Source: Planctomycetota bacterium (GTDB lineage Bacteria; Planctomycetota; Planctomycetia; Planctomycetales; Planctomycetaceae). From it: a DNA stretch of 64,000 nt. The DNA is taken from contig JAEZFD010000061.1 of the NCBI GenBank assembly GCA_023417655.1, positions 22,723 through 86,722 on the forward strand. Reading direction: 5' to 3'. A program made the position numbers and the translations under genes. The notes under the pieces were generated by a model that saw only the letters and a program-made list of their open reading frames with translations, searched no databases and was not told the DNA's origin. Shown here in pieces: positions 17,733-25,697 of this stretch. The first letter of the stretch is position 1; each line of letters begins with the position of its first letter.

Positions 17733-18446
17733 ATGCCGACGTCGTCTTCCTCATCGCGCCGCGCGGTTGTCCTTGTCAGTGGCGGGCTTGATTCGGCAAC
17801 GACCCTGGCAATCGCCCAGGCCAATGACTTCGAGTGCTTCGCCCTTTCCTTTGATTATGGTCAGAGGCATCACCACGAACTCGACGCTGCCAGAAGGATC
17901 TGTGAAGCCCGACATGTGACCGAGCATGTCGTGGTGCCGTTGAACTTGCGAGTTTTCGGCGGTTCGGCGCTGACGGCCAGTATTGACGTCCCGAAAGATC
18001 GAGAGGAGCAGGATTTCGCCTCTGGAATTCCAGTGACTTATGTACCTGCCCGAAATACGGTTTTCCTGTCAATTGCGCTCGCCTGGGCGGAAGTGCTGGA
18101 AGCGTTTGACATCTTTATTGGGGTGAACGCTGTGGACTACAGCGGCTACCCCGACTGCCGACCTGAGTTCATCGAGAAGTTTGAGGAACTGGCGAATCTG
18201 GCAACGAAAGCGGGAGTTGAGGAGGCTGGGCGATTTCAAATCCACACGCCCCTGTTGCAAATGAAGAAGTCTGAAATCATCCGACGCGGTCTGGATCTCG
18301 GAATCAATTACAGCCTGACTCACAGTTGCTATGACCCGACAGAGGAAGGTCGAGCCTGCGGTCACTGCGACTCCTGTCTTTTGAGGAAGCAGGGGTTTGC
18401 GGATTTGGGGCTCAGCGATCCGGCCCTTCATGCGACCGATATCTAG
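17733..18446 (+). CDS. queC: 7-cyano-7-deazaguanine synthase
   Basis: A 237-residue QueC, converting 7-carboxy-7-deazaguanine to preQ0 in an ATP-dependent reaction on the queuosine pathway. The PP-loop VLVSGGLDSATT is near residue 12. The C-terminal zinc site is seen as CYDPTEEGRACGHCDSC with four cysteines. YVPARNTVFLSIALAWAE and GVNAVDYSGYPDCRPEFI are family signatures. The open frame reaches 17568, but the upstream part is not family-like; ATG 17733 gives the usual length. No other queuosine genes are in the window. Confidence 0.95.
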   Translation: MPTSSSSSRRAVVLVSGGLDSATTLAIAQANDFECFALSFDYGQRHHHELDAARRICEARHVTEHVVVPLNLRVFGGSALTASIDVPKDREEQDFASGIPVTYVPARNTVFLSIALAWAEVLEAFDIFIGVNAVDYSGYPDCRPEFIEKFEELANLATKAGVEEAGRFQIHTPLLQMKKSEIIRRGLDLGINYSLTHSCYDPTEEGRACGHCDSCLLRKQGFADLGLSDPALHATDI

Positions 18447-19083
18447 GGTTGACCACCCTGCAGAATTGAACGCTTCTTGTTCTAGCTTTATCTATTTCGC
18501 CTAAACTTCCATAGACTGCTGCATATGGGATCGCAACTTGAAATTTTCTGCTGAATATTGCTGAGGAAAGTTACAGCGATTCGGCCTGAAATCAAAGTTG
18601 CAGATAAGTCTTGACGGCCTCGACAATTTTGGCTCACGCCATGATTTCTCGAGATTGCAGGAAGTGCAATCTTCGGAGATCGCCAGTCGGCCCAGTCGGA
18701 CGCTGGAGAACAGGAATCGTATTGACAGTCGATTTTTTCACGCCATGATCGTGCCGATGTCGTCAGACGGGAATGACCCCGGTGCTGTGAAATGGGGATG
18801 GCTGATCCACCTCACACTGACGACTGGAGACGCAGTCGCGTCGGAAGAACCTGTCAGGGCAGTTTGGATGCTGCCTCTTCACTGATGATTCTCTGCGGGG
18901 CTTCCCTGTGGAATCGCAATCTCGATTCGCCTCCGTCCAGAATGATGTGGACCGGTGTGGCATTCGGGAGGAGCAGTTGAAGCGTTCGACAGGACTCCAA
19001 AGTTACCACCGCAATCAGCTTGATGCGGGTGGGCTTCCGTTAATGGTGTAACGGGAGATGCTCTGTAAACGTAAGGAGATGCT
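18447..19083. other. intergenic region without recognisable content
   Basis: About 640 bases. Short open frames exist on both strands, but none has a family-like sequence or a good start context. The last bases hold AAGGAG before the ATG at 19084. Confidence 0.4.
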
Positions 19084-19629
19084 ATGCGCTGGAGTGCTCT
19101 GTTATTTGCTGCTGTTATCACAGGAACGGCCACAGCAGAAGAGGTGGCAACACGGTCGGTCGAGACCGCGGCTTATGCCAGCTATTCTCAGGCCTGGAAT
19201 GCGGCTCAGGAAGCAAAACAGCCGATGCTGGTGATTCTGAATCCAGGAGCCGAGTCGGCTCCTCAGGCAATCGATGAGACTGCTCTGCGGGCAGATCGAA
19301 AGGTCGCTGACAGTCTGCAGGGTTATGTCGTCGCGGTCATTGACACGACAACAGAAGAAGGAAGGAAGGTTCATCAGTTGTTTGATGCGGCCCCGTTGCC
19401 TCGCATTGTTGTCATCGACAACAAGCAGGAAACTCAGGTCTATCGTACAAGTGAAAAGCTGACAGGCTCCTCGCTCGCCAAGGTGCTGGATCAACACAAG
19501 TCTCCAACAGCGGCTCCAGTTGAATCTCTGGTTCTGCCTGCTTCGTTTTCTGCCCCTGCGAGGTCCTATAGCAACTGTCCGAGTTGCCAGACTTCACAGA
19601 GTCAGCGTTCCTTCCGTGCTCGTCGGTAA
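19084..19629 (+). CDS. exported thioredoxin-like protein
   Basis: A 181-residue protein behind a clear AAGGAG site, with a Sec signal peptide (MRWSALLFAAVITGTATA). Residues 30-140 look like a thioredoxin-fold domain: YSQAWNAAQEAKQPMLVILNPG, a central DTTTEEGRKVHQLFDAAPLPRIVVIDN (the cis-Pro region) and an end helix. The usual active-site CxxC is missing from the position after the first strand; instead CPSC occurs in the basic tail (residues 167-170). This makes it a probable non-canonical or non-redox member. Substrate and role are unknown. Confidence 0.65.
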   Translation: MRWSALLFAAVITGTATAEEVATRSVETAAYASYSQAWNAAQEAKQPMLVILNPGAESAPQAIDETALRADRKVADSLQGYVVAVIDTTTEEGRKVHQLFDAAPLPRIVVIDNKQETQVYRTSEKLTGSSLAKVLDQHKSPTAAPVESLVLPASFSAPARSYSNCPSCQTSQSQRSFRARR

Positions 19630-19721
19630 CGTCATTATTCCAAGGAGCCCGGAGGGTTCCCCGTCCTGTTCAGGGGCATCGGCTCGCGGGGAATACGCTT
19701 CTTGGGTTCGCCGTTCGATGA

Positions 19722-19863
19722 TCAGGCACGTTGTGTCTCTCTGTTGGCCTCCGATTATTCTCTGACAGTTCCTTGCCCCGTACTCGCTCACAGCGAGTGC
19801 CAAGGGCGAGGAATTTTGCTGGACCGTCAGTTTCCATTGCGTTCCGCCGCTTGGGGAGCCTGA
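19722..19863 (+). ncRNA. candidate structured RNA with a 6S-like rod shape
   Basis: Outer closing stem TCAGGC (19722-19727) / GCCTGA (19858-19863). Inner pairing CTGAC (19762-19766) / GTCAG (19826-19830). Apical stem TTCCTTGCCC (19769-19778) / GGGCGAGGAA (19804-19813) with one G-T pair, topped by ACTCGCT / AGCGAGT. A long rod with a large unpaired centre and a following terminator is the 6S RNA layout, but no sequence signature was verified. It could instead be a leader or a 3' UTR element. Confidence 0.35.
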
Positions 19864-19874
19864 CGATCCGACTT

Positions 19875-19912
19875 CACGAACACCCCGGAATCGCCCTTCC
19901 GGGGTGTTCGTG
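19875..19912 (+). terminator. strong intrinsic terminator
   Basis: Perfect 16-bp arms (CACGAACACCCCGGAA and its complement) with a 6-base loop, followed by TTTTG. It ends either the gene at 19084-19629 or the candidate RNA just upstream. Confidence 0.85.
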
Positions 19913-20056
19913 TTTTGATGGTCTCTGTTTTACGAGTCGAGCCGGCAGGGGCGGAAAGGTGCAAGAAGAATCGCACTTCGTGGCTGATTCTTTACCAGCA
20001 GCCATTAGGCCGGGTATAAAGGGAGATTCCTTTTTTCTGTGTTACGTGCTGGTTCC

Positions 20057-21133
20057 ATGAAATCAACTGCTCCATTGAAACCTCTGGTGACTGACCTCAG
20101 TCGCGACGAGCTTGCGGCCTGGTGTGCGGAGCGCGGCGGAGCCTACCGCGCGGATCAGATCCGGAAGTGGATCTTCGGGAAGCGTGTGCTGGGCTATGAT
20201 GCCATGCACGACGTTCCGGCGGCATTGCGAAAAGATCTGGAAGAGCAATTCGATTTCTTCGGCAGCCAGATTATCCGTCATCAGATCTCGAAAGACGGAA
20301 CCGAGAAACTGCTGCTCTCGATGCGTGATCAGGAAGCGGTCGAGTGTGTCCTGATGCGCGAAGACGATCGTCGAACGGTCTGCATCAGCACGCAGGTTGG
20401 CTGTGCGATGGGATGCATCTTCTGTGCGAGTGGTCTTGAAGGAGTGAAGCGGAATTTGACGACCGGAGAGATTCTGGATCAGATCCTGCGACTCGACCGA
20501 CTGCTCCCTGTCGAAGAACGAATCACGAATGTCGTCGTGATGGGAATGGGAGAACCCCTCGCGAATCTGCGTGCGTTGTTGCCAGCTTTGCGAACCCTGA
20601 ATGACAAAGGGGGCATGGGGCTGGGCGCTCGCCGCATTACGGTTTCCACAGTTGGACTCCCTGAGAAGATTCGTGAACTCGCCCGGACTGATATTCCGTT
20701 TCATCTCGCGGTGTCATTGCATGCCCCGAACGATGAATTGAGAACTCGAATTGTTCCTGTCAACAAGAACATCGGTATCAAAGACATCCTCGCCGCGGCT
20801 GACGACTACTTTGATGTGACAGGGCGGCGGATCACGTATGAGTACGTGCTGCTGGCCGGGGTGAACGATCATGATGAACACGCCATTCAACTCTCGCGGT
20901 TGTTGCGCGGACGTCAGGCACACATCAATCTGATTCCCATGAACTCGGTCTCAACCATCGCACTCGAGGCGCCGGGGAGTCCACGCACACATCAGTTCGT
21001 TTCACTGCTTCGAGACAATGGCGTGAACGTCACCGTCCGCAAGCGAAAGGGTGCTGATATTGATGCCGCTTGCGGGCAGTTGCGACTGAGTCAGCTCACG
21101 TCAAACACGGTGACGCTTCAGCCCCTCGCGTAA
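20057..21133 (+). CDS. rlmN: 23S rRNA/tRNA adenine-C2 methyltransferase
   Basis: A 358-residue radical-SAM enzyme that methylates A2503 of 23S rRNA and A37 of some tRNAs. The radical-SAM cysteines are in VGCAMGCIFCASG (CxxxCxxC). Other signatures are ADQIRKWIFGKRV near the N-terminus, VVMGMGEPLANL, and the C-terminal catalytic cysteine in DIDAACGQLR. I use the ATG at 20057; an in-frame GTG at 20039 adds six residues. Neighbours are not functionally linked. Confidence 0.96.
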   Translation: MKSTAPLKPLVTDLSRDELAAWCAERGGAYRADQIRKWIFGKRVLGYDAMHDVPAALRKDLEEQFDFFGSQIIRHQISKDGTEKLLLSMRDQEAVECVLMREDDRRTVCISTQVGCAMGCIFCASGLEGVKRNLTTGEILDQILRLDRLLPVEERITNVVVMGMGEPLANLRALLPALRTLNDKGGMGLGARRITVSTVGLPEKIRELARTDIPFHLAVSLHAPNDELRTRIVPVNKNIGIKDILAAADDYFDVTGRRITYEYVLLAGVNDHDEHAIQLSRLLRGRQAHINLIPMNSVSTIALEAPGSPRTHQFVSLLRDNGVNVTVRKRKGADIDAACGQLRLSQLTSNTVTLQPLA

Positions 21134-21802
21134 TCGCAATCGGTGAAGCTGCCGCGAAAATCCCTGCATTTCTGTCTGCAATTCATGAGCAAGGGAAGAG
21201 CATGAGAAGTGCCCTGCGGAGACGCGGCGAACAAGCTGCTCGGAGAGTTCGACGGATCCACAGGGGAGTCATTAATGGACTCCTGCAAAGCTGATTTGAT
21301 CGCGACTTGAATGACAACCTGAATGTCAATTTTTGGTGTCTGTAAAGAGCTCTTTGTCAACTCCGATGGATGATTTCCCAGAGTCCAAAAAACCGGTGTT
21401 GCGCACTTTCCCGCAGCGTGATTTTGTGGTTAAATCAAATCAGGCCAGTTAAGGCGATAGATTGTTCGGGACGGACTCTCAGTCATCTTTTTCACGATGA
21501 CGGTCAGCAACTCAACAGACCTTGGGAACCAAGAGCCGTGAACACAATCCGATCCTGACAGGCATTGAACAGGCGATACGGAGTCCTCGTATCGCAAGCA
21601 CACTTATCAGATCTGTGAAGCGGGTGAACACCGCACACATCGGACCAGAACGGTTCTCTATCTGGTCGAAGCCAAGTGAGTGTGCCAGTGTTCGTTTCTG
21701 CTGCGAATCGGGTTCTTGTTTTCCACGGACGAGTTCTCTGTCTGGGACTGAACTGATTTCTGCCAGTCATTATTGATTCAATTTCTCTCAAGGTTCGTGT
21801 TA
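21134..21802. other. intergenic region downstream of rlmN
   Basis: About 670 bases with no persuasive gene. A hairpin at 21261-21285 (CAGGGGAGTC / GACTCCTG, one mismatch, AT-rich loop) lies 128 bases after the rlmN stop but has no T-run. Confidence 0.4.
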
Positions 21803-22105
21803 ATGATCCACTACTCCTGTGATCTCTGTGGACGGTCGATTCGTGAAGAGCGGTACGTGGCGAAGATCGAAGTCTCTGCCGCCTTCGATCCCGACGAGCT
21901 GACCGAAGATCACCTGGAACACGATCATCTTGAGCAGATTGCCGATGCTCTCGCCGAGATGGAAAGTACGGCTGACTTTGAGCTCGCTGAAACGGGTCCG
22001 AAGCAGATGCAGTTCGACCTATGCTCGACATGCATGTGCCGTTACCTCAAGGCCCCGCTGGGTCCAGCCCGACAGTCACTGCGATCCAACTACAGCCAGA
22101 ACTGA
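21803..22105 (+). CDS. small cysteine-rich (zinc-ribbon-like) protein
   Basis: A 100-residue protein starting at ATG 21803; an upstream TTG start would add ten hydrophobic residues without support. Cysteine pairs CDLC (6 and 9) and CSTCMC (74, 77, 79) flank an acidic, helical middle (DPDELTEDHLEHDHLEQIADALAEME). This is a likely zinc-ribbon or zinc-knuckle arrangement. I do not know the function. It lies 74 bases before the SNase-like gene on the same strand and may be co-transcribed with it. Confidence 0.72.
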   Translation: MIHYSCDLCGRSIREERYVAKIEVSAAFDPDELTEDHLEHDHLEQIADALAEMESTADFELAETGPKQMQFDLCSTCMCRYLKAPLGPARQSLRSNYSQN

Positions 22106-22179
22106 ACAGGATCGGAAACGAGAGGCAGGGAGCTGGCGGGCGAGTCGTTCGCAGTTGGTTCTTCTGAAGTTGGAAGAAC

Positions 22180-22824
22180 ATGGCGTATCGACCTCCGCGA
22201 CTGTTCCCAATGTTGCTGTTGGGGTGTGTTGCACTGCTGGTTCTGTCCCGGCTGCAACCGGGCTCTGTGCAGCCTCCTCTGCCGGAACCCTCTTCTCCCT
22301 CTTCGCAGCAGGTCACGAATCGCTTCGGTCTGGAACCCCGTCTTGCTCGTGTGAAACGAGTTGTGGACGGGGATACCTTGCTTCTGGAAGACGGTGAGCG
22401 GATTCGCCTGTTCGGTGTCGATACTCCGGAAACCAAGATTCCCAATCAGCCACCGGAGCCTTTCGGGCTCGAGGCCACGGAGTTCACGACTCAGTTTGTC
22501 GCCGGGCAGACCATTCGGCTGGAGTTCGATGCCGAGCGTTATGACAAATACGGGCGGACTCTCGCTTACGTCTATGTCGGAAACCGGATGCTGAATGAGG
22601 AGCTGATCCTCGCAGGGCTCAGCCCGGCGCAGCTCCAGTACCCATTTCGCAACGACATGAAACGACGCTTCGCCGCCGCGGAACAGGTCGCCCGCTCTCG
22701 AGGGGTGGGTCTTTGGTCGGTGCCAACTCCAGGGAACGGCCCAGTCACCAGCCCCCATCGGCAGCGGGAGTTACGTCAGAATCTTCCGGAGAGAACTCCT
22801 CAGGGGATGCAGCCGAATCTGTAA
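22180..22824 (+). CDS. exported or membrane-anchored staphylococcal-nuclease-like protein
   Basis: A 214-residue protein with an N-terminal hydrophobic segment (about residues 9-24), then a Pro/Ser-rich linker and an SNase (thermonuclease) domain. Key residues are visible: VVDGDT at 61-66, RLFGVDTPE at 76-84 (Arg76 and Glu84) and KYGR with Arg126. This is the Arg-Glu-Arg arrangement of the family. It is predicted to cleave DNA or RNA outside the cytoplasm, with calcium. It lies 136 bases before tRNA-Phe. Confidence 0.88.
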   Translation: MAYRPPRLFPMLLLGCVALLVLSRLQPGSVQPPLPEPSSPSSQQVTNRFGLEPRLARVKRVVDGDTLLLEDGERIRLFGVDTPETKIPNQPPEPFGLEATEFTTQFVAGQTIRLEFDAERYDKYGRTLAYVYVGNRMLNEELILAGLSPAQLQYPFRNDMKRRFAAAEQVARSRGVGLWSVPTPGNGPVTSPHRQRELRQNLPERTPQGMQPNL

Positions 22825-22960
22825 ACTTCTCCTTGAAAGCGAACCGGTTGGATTTCGGTCTGTCTCGACTGTTGACAGTCCGACAGAGACTCGCCAAGAT
22901 ACCCGCCGCAACGCGGAAGAATTGGTCGTTTACGTCCACGATTTCGCGGAATGCCCAGCT

Positions 22961-23033
<73 letters not shown>

Positions 23034-23052
23034 CTTTGAACTTTTTTTCCGA

Positions 23053-23091
23053 CCACCACGAGTTGAGAGTGATCCTCTCGGTTCGTGGTGG
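23053..23091 (+). terminator. stem-loop after tRNA-Phe
   Basis: Outer arms CCACCACGA / TCGTGGTGG with an inner GAGAG / CTCTC stem. It follows a T-run (23041-23048) at the tRNA end. It likely terminates the tRNA transcript, although the T-tract precedes rather than follows the stem. Confidence 0.5.
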
Positions 23092-23151
23092 TTCTCTGTG
23101 TATACGCGGAACTTGGAAGCGGTGGTGCTACAAAAATGATTTTCCGCCCCC

Positions 23152-23358
23152 GTGCACGGGCGTCTTGAAGATCTCGGGGGGAATGCTCAGATTGCGAGCG
23201 AAATGCAGGTTGATCTTTCGTGTTTGTCGCCTTGTTTGAATGGCCATCGCTCTCCCGGTCTGGAGGTGATTGAGCGATTCGGGGCTGCTCTGCAGTGTGA
23301 CCCAATCGAACTGCTCAGTGACCCAAAAGAGGCTTTTGCTCTTCAAAACGCATCTTAA
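23152..23358 (+). pseudogene. XRE-type helix-turn-helix remnant or very short regulator
   Basis: Sixty-eight codons from GTG 23152. Residues 12-55 align by eye with an XRE/Cro helix-turn-helix: NAQIASEMQVDLSCLSPCLN, then GHRSPGLEVIERFGAALQ and CDPIELLSDP. Normal domains have a first helix and SxLSRxExG where this one has LSPCLNG, and the N-terminal helix is almost absent. It may be a decayed regulator or a truncated control protein. It ends 24 bases before the Mrr-like nuclease gene, inside the segment bounded by the tRNA-Phe copies. A genuine short gene cannot be excluded. Confidence 0.45.
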
Positions 23359-23382
23359 AAATACCTCTACTTGGGGTGGAAG

Positions 23383-24510
23383 ATGGGCCTTTCTTCCAAT
23401 GAGTCGAGCGCCGGTTCCGAAATGGCGGAACCAGGTGACGCTCCAGTCGAAGCAGTCAACGCTGCTGGTTCACTGGGGGATGCGGCACCCAGTCTCGAAC
23501 CATCCGTCGGGTCCGTAAGTGATCTTTTTCTCAGGTCAGGCGCTGCGCATCTTGGTAATGCGGGACGTTTCGCCCTTGGTGCAACCAGATCTGGGCTCGC
23601 GGCGGCAATCATCACCGGCGTGCGGATGGTTTCAGCAGAGCGAGACCGGGATGAAATGATTCGCTGGTTCGTCGGTGCACGTGACATTCTTGCGTCAGGT
23701 CGCCCGACATCTGAGACGGCAAAGGCTCTGTACCGTTCGGTAGACACCTTCCGGTTCGCCAAACTTCTGGTGAACACGGTGAGCACCAGCGTTGCCAATT
23801 ATCGTGGCGCAAACCTGCCGCTCTCACTCAAAGTGGCCATGCCCGTCACAATGTTAGGGGCCACGTATTTCGGTGCGAAGTACGCAGGATTGGTTGCAAT
23901 GGGAGGTGGGATTGGACTGCCTGTCGTTTTACTGCTGTTCTTGGGCACTGCCGGCGTGACGTCTGTCATTGAAGGTTTTATCAAAGACCGGAGTGTTCGG
24001 GATCCACTCACAAGGCTCCTGCTTGCATTTGTGGCACTCGAGACCGCAAGGCGAGCGAAAAAAGAGTTTTTGGATGCGATGCGTGCGGACGCGATGGTTC
24101 CGGAACGCGCCGAGACACCAGACGACGCTGATGGGCTGCTCGCCTTCCTAATGCAGATGGATCCCGTCGCCTTCGAGCGTCATGTCATGAGTTTTTTCGA
24201 AAAGAACGGATATCCGACCGGGCTCACGGCAAGATCGAACGACTTCGGGGTAGATGGTTATGTCTTTCACCCGGATGGCATGGTCATCGTCCAATGCAAA
24301 CGATACGGAGAAGGGAATCCCGTTGGTCGCCCTGCGATTCAGCAGTTCAAAGGCGTCATTGAAGAGCAGCGGGCATTTCGTGGATACTTTGTTACTACGA
24401 GCAATTTCACCAGAGAAGCCATCGAAAGTGCAGCGAAGTCCAATCGAATCCAACTGGTCAACGGATGCGAACTCCTTCAGTGGCACAAGAACGGAATGAC
24501 ACTGAAGTGA
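23383..24510 (+). CDS. membrane-anchored Mrr-family restriction endonuclease-like protein
   Basis: A 375-residue protein; ATG 23383 follows a GGGGTGGAAG site. Residues 1-140 form a hydrophilic to amphipathic region, about 150-171 and 173-196 two membrane helices, 200-245 a basic linker, and 253-375 a PD-(D/E)xK nuclease domain of Mrr_cat type. Signature residues are FERHV (Glu265), FGVDGY (Asp291), the Gln-x-Lys pair in VIVQCKRY (Gln304, Lys306), then VGRPAIQQFKG, GYFVTTSNFTREA and the NGCELLQW end. Mrr proteins are type IV restriction enzymes acting on modified DNA. Here the nuclease is tethered to the membrane and sits with an XRE-like fragment in a tRNA-flanked insert. A defence role is an inference. 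Confidence 0.8.
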   Translation: MGLSSNESSAGSEMAEPGDAPVEAVNAAGSLGDAAPSLEPSVGSVSDLFLRSGAAHLGNAGRFALGATRSGLAAAIITGVRMVSAERDRDEMIRWFVGARDILASGRPTSETAKALYRSVDTFRFAKLLVNTVSTSVANYRGANLPLSLKVAMPVTMLGATYFGAKYAGLVAMGGGIGLPVVLLLFLGTAGVTSVIEGFIKDRSVRDPLTRLLLAFVALETARRAKKEFLDAMRADAMVPERAETPDDADGLLAFLMQMDPVAFERHVMSFFEKNGYPTGLTARSNDFGVDGYVFHPDGMVIVQCKRYGEGNPVGRPAIQQFKGVIEEQRAFRGYFVTTSNFTREAIESAAKSNRIQLVNGCELLQWHKNGMTLK

Positions 24511-24546
24511 GCGGGTGCACCGGCACTTTTGAAGGAGCCTAACTGA

Positions 24547-24610
24547 TCAGTTGGTACTCCTCGAGAATGGAAAATCCTGGGTCCCCAATTCATCCCGGCC
24601 CCGACCACTT
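24547..24610 (+). pseudogene. degenerate tRNA-Phe copy
   Basis: This stretch aligns colinearly with the tRNA-Phe from the D arm onward: TCAGTTGGTA matches TCAGCTGGTA, GAAAATCCTGG is identical to the anticodon arm, and the last 19 bases are identical. It is one base shorter over 65. The 5' acceptor strand is absent, so no cloverleaf can form. It marks the far end of the insert. Confidence 0.7.
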
Positions 24611-24612
24611 CG

Positions 24613-24653
24613 AACAGGAGTCATGATTTCGATCATGGCTCCTGTTTCTTTTT
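24613..24653 (+). terminator. intrinsic terminator beyond the tRNA remnant
   Basis: Stem AACAGGAG-T-CATGA / TCATG-G-CTCCTGTT (14 pairs, one G-T), followed by TTCTTTTT. It starts two bases after the tRNA remnant and could be the original tRNA-Phe terminator displaced by an insertion. Confidence 0.85.
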
Positions 24654-24667
24654 GCGCAGTGCCCGAG

Positions 24668-25390
24668 TCAGCTCCCGTTCTTTGCTCGCGACATCACATA
24701 GCACCACTCGCGGGCGATCAGCCTGCAGGTCTCGTCATAGGTCGCCGCCTCTTCGGGTGTTCCGTCGCTTCGCTTCGGGTCTTCATAAGTAATCGGGAAG
24801 CGGGCGGTTGCTCCGATGACGATGGGACATTTCTCGTCCGCGTCTGAACAGGTCATGACCGCGATGAAGTTCTTCTGCGGGTTGACAGGCGAGTTGTAGA
24901 TTTTGGAGAAGCAGGCAGCTGGGGGGAATGACGACGAGTAGTGGACGGTGTACACCGGATTGGAAGCCGGTTTGGGGACATCGATTGAAAACCCTGCCCG
25001 TCGGAATGCATTAATTGTTCGCGGGTTGCACGCTGTCTCTTCCGTCCCTCCGGAATAGGTGGAGATCCGGGGCAGGCCGAAGTAGGCCGCGGCAGCAGCT
25101 CCCCAGACCTGCCCGAAGTGACTCCGGCGGGAATTGTGCGTGCAGATGAAGATGAGGTTGACCGGGCGTCGGGCCGCGATGCGGGTCTGAATCTCGCGAG
25201 CGACTGCATCGAGTTTCTCTCTCCGTTCCGGGGGAATCTGGTCGAACTCGCTGGCCCGTTGTTCCAGGTAAGTGTTGAGCATCGGGAGAAGTTGGGCCTG
25301 TGCAGAATTCGTCCCCGACAGGATGACCATGGCAGACAAAGTGATGGCCAGTGCCGTGTATTTGATGAAGCAGTGAGTAAAGCCGTTCAC
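24668..25390 (-). CDS. exported low-molecular-weight phosphatase / ArsC-like protein
   Basis: A 240-residue protein with a Sec signal peptide (hydrophobic TALAITLSAMVILSG, AQA cleavage near residue 32). The phosphate-binding loop CTHNSRR (Cys83, Arg89; C-x5-R) and the following SHFGQVWGAAAA, STYSGGTEE and late TCSDADEKCP blocks identify the LMW protein tyrosine phosphatase / arsenate reductase superfamily. Cytoplasmic members are about 140-160 residues; this one is longer because of the signal and a helical N-terminal extension. A periplasmic location is unusual for arsenate reduction, which needs cytosolic thiols, so a phosphatase role is more likely. Confidence 0.8.
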   Translation of the reverse strand: MNGFTHCFIKYTALAITLSAMVILSGTNSAQAQLLPMLNTYLEQRASEFDQIPPERREKLDAVAREIQTRIAARRPVNLIFICTHNSRRSHFGQVWGAAAAAYFGLPRISTYSGGTEETACNPRTINAFRRAGFSIDVPKPASNPVYTVHYSSSFPPAACFSKIYNSPVNPQKNFIAVMTCSDADEKCPIVIGATARFPITYEDPKRSDGTPEEAATYDETCRLIAREWCYVMSRAKNGS

Positions 25391-25697
25391 GGTCAGCGGG
25401 TCTCCGGACAGCAGGGACGGGTTGGGGGAAGGGGCAGAATCGTTGAAAGAGAGTCAGTTTTGGCGGCTCGAGTGGGAAATTCCGCTTTCACCATGCGAAT
25501 GCCTTTGGTTCGCCTGCATCGACGCTGGGAACATGGTCTAATGCCCCGTCAGACTGGAGTGGATTGAGGCGACCTGCTTGCTTGGGTTCTCAATCTGTTG
25601 AAAAGCGGTCGCTGACTGGATGGTGCCGCAGAATCGAATTTCCTTCAAGGGGCGTTTCCGCAGCGTGGTGGGGAACGACCCGGCAATTGAGATGGTT
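25391..25697. other. divergent intergenic region
   Basis: About 300 bases between the exported phosphatase and mqnD. I see no gene and no named motif; promoters of both genes are expected here. Confidence 0.4.

Larger units (their letters stand above)
19630..20056. other. intergenic region with candidate structured RNA and terminator
   Basis: This 427-base space has no coding signal but holds strong secondary structure between 19722 and 19912 (listed separately). The remainder, 19913-20056, probably contains the rlmN promoter. Confidence 0.5.

Noticed and set aside
18598..18885. 95-codon frame between queC and the thioredoxin-like gene
   Set aside because: No ribosome binding site, no recognisable domain, and composition like non-coding sequence.
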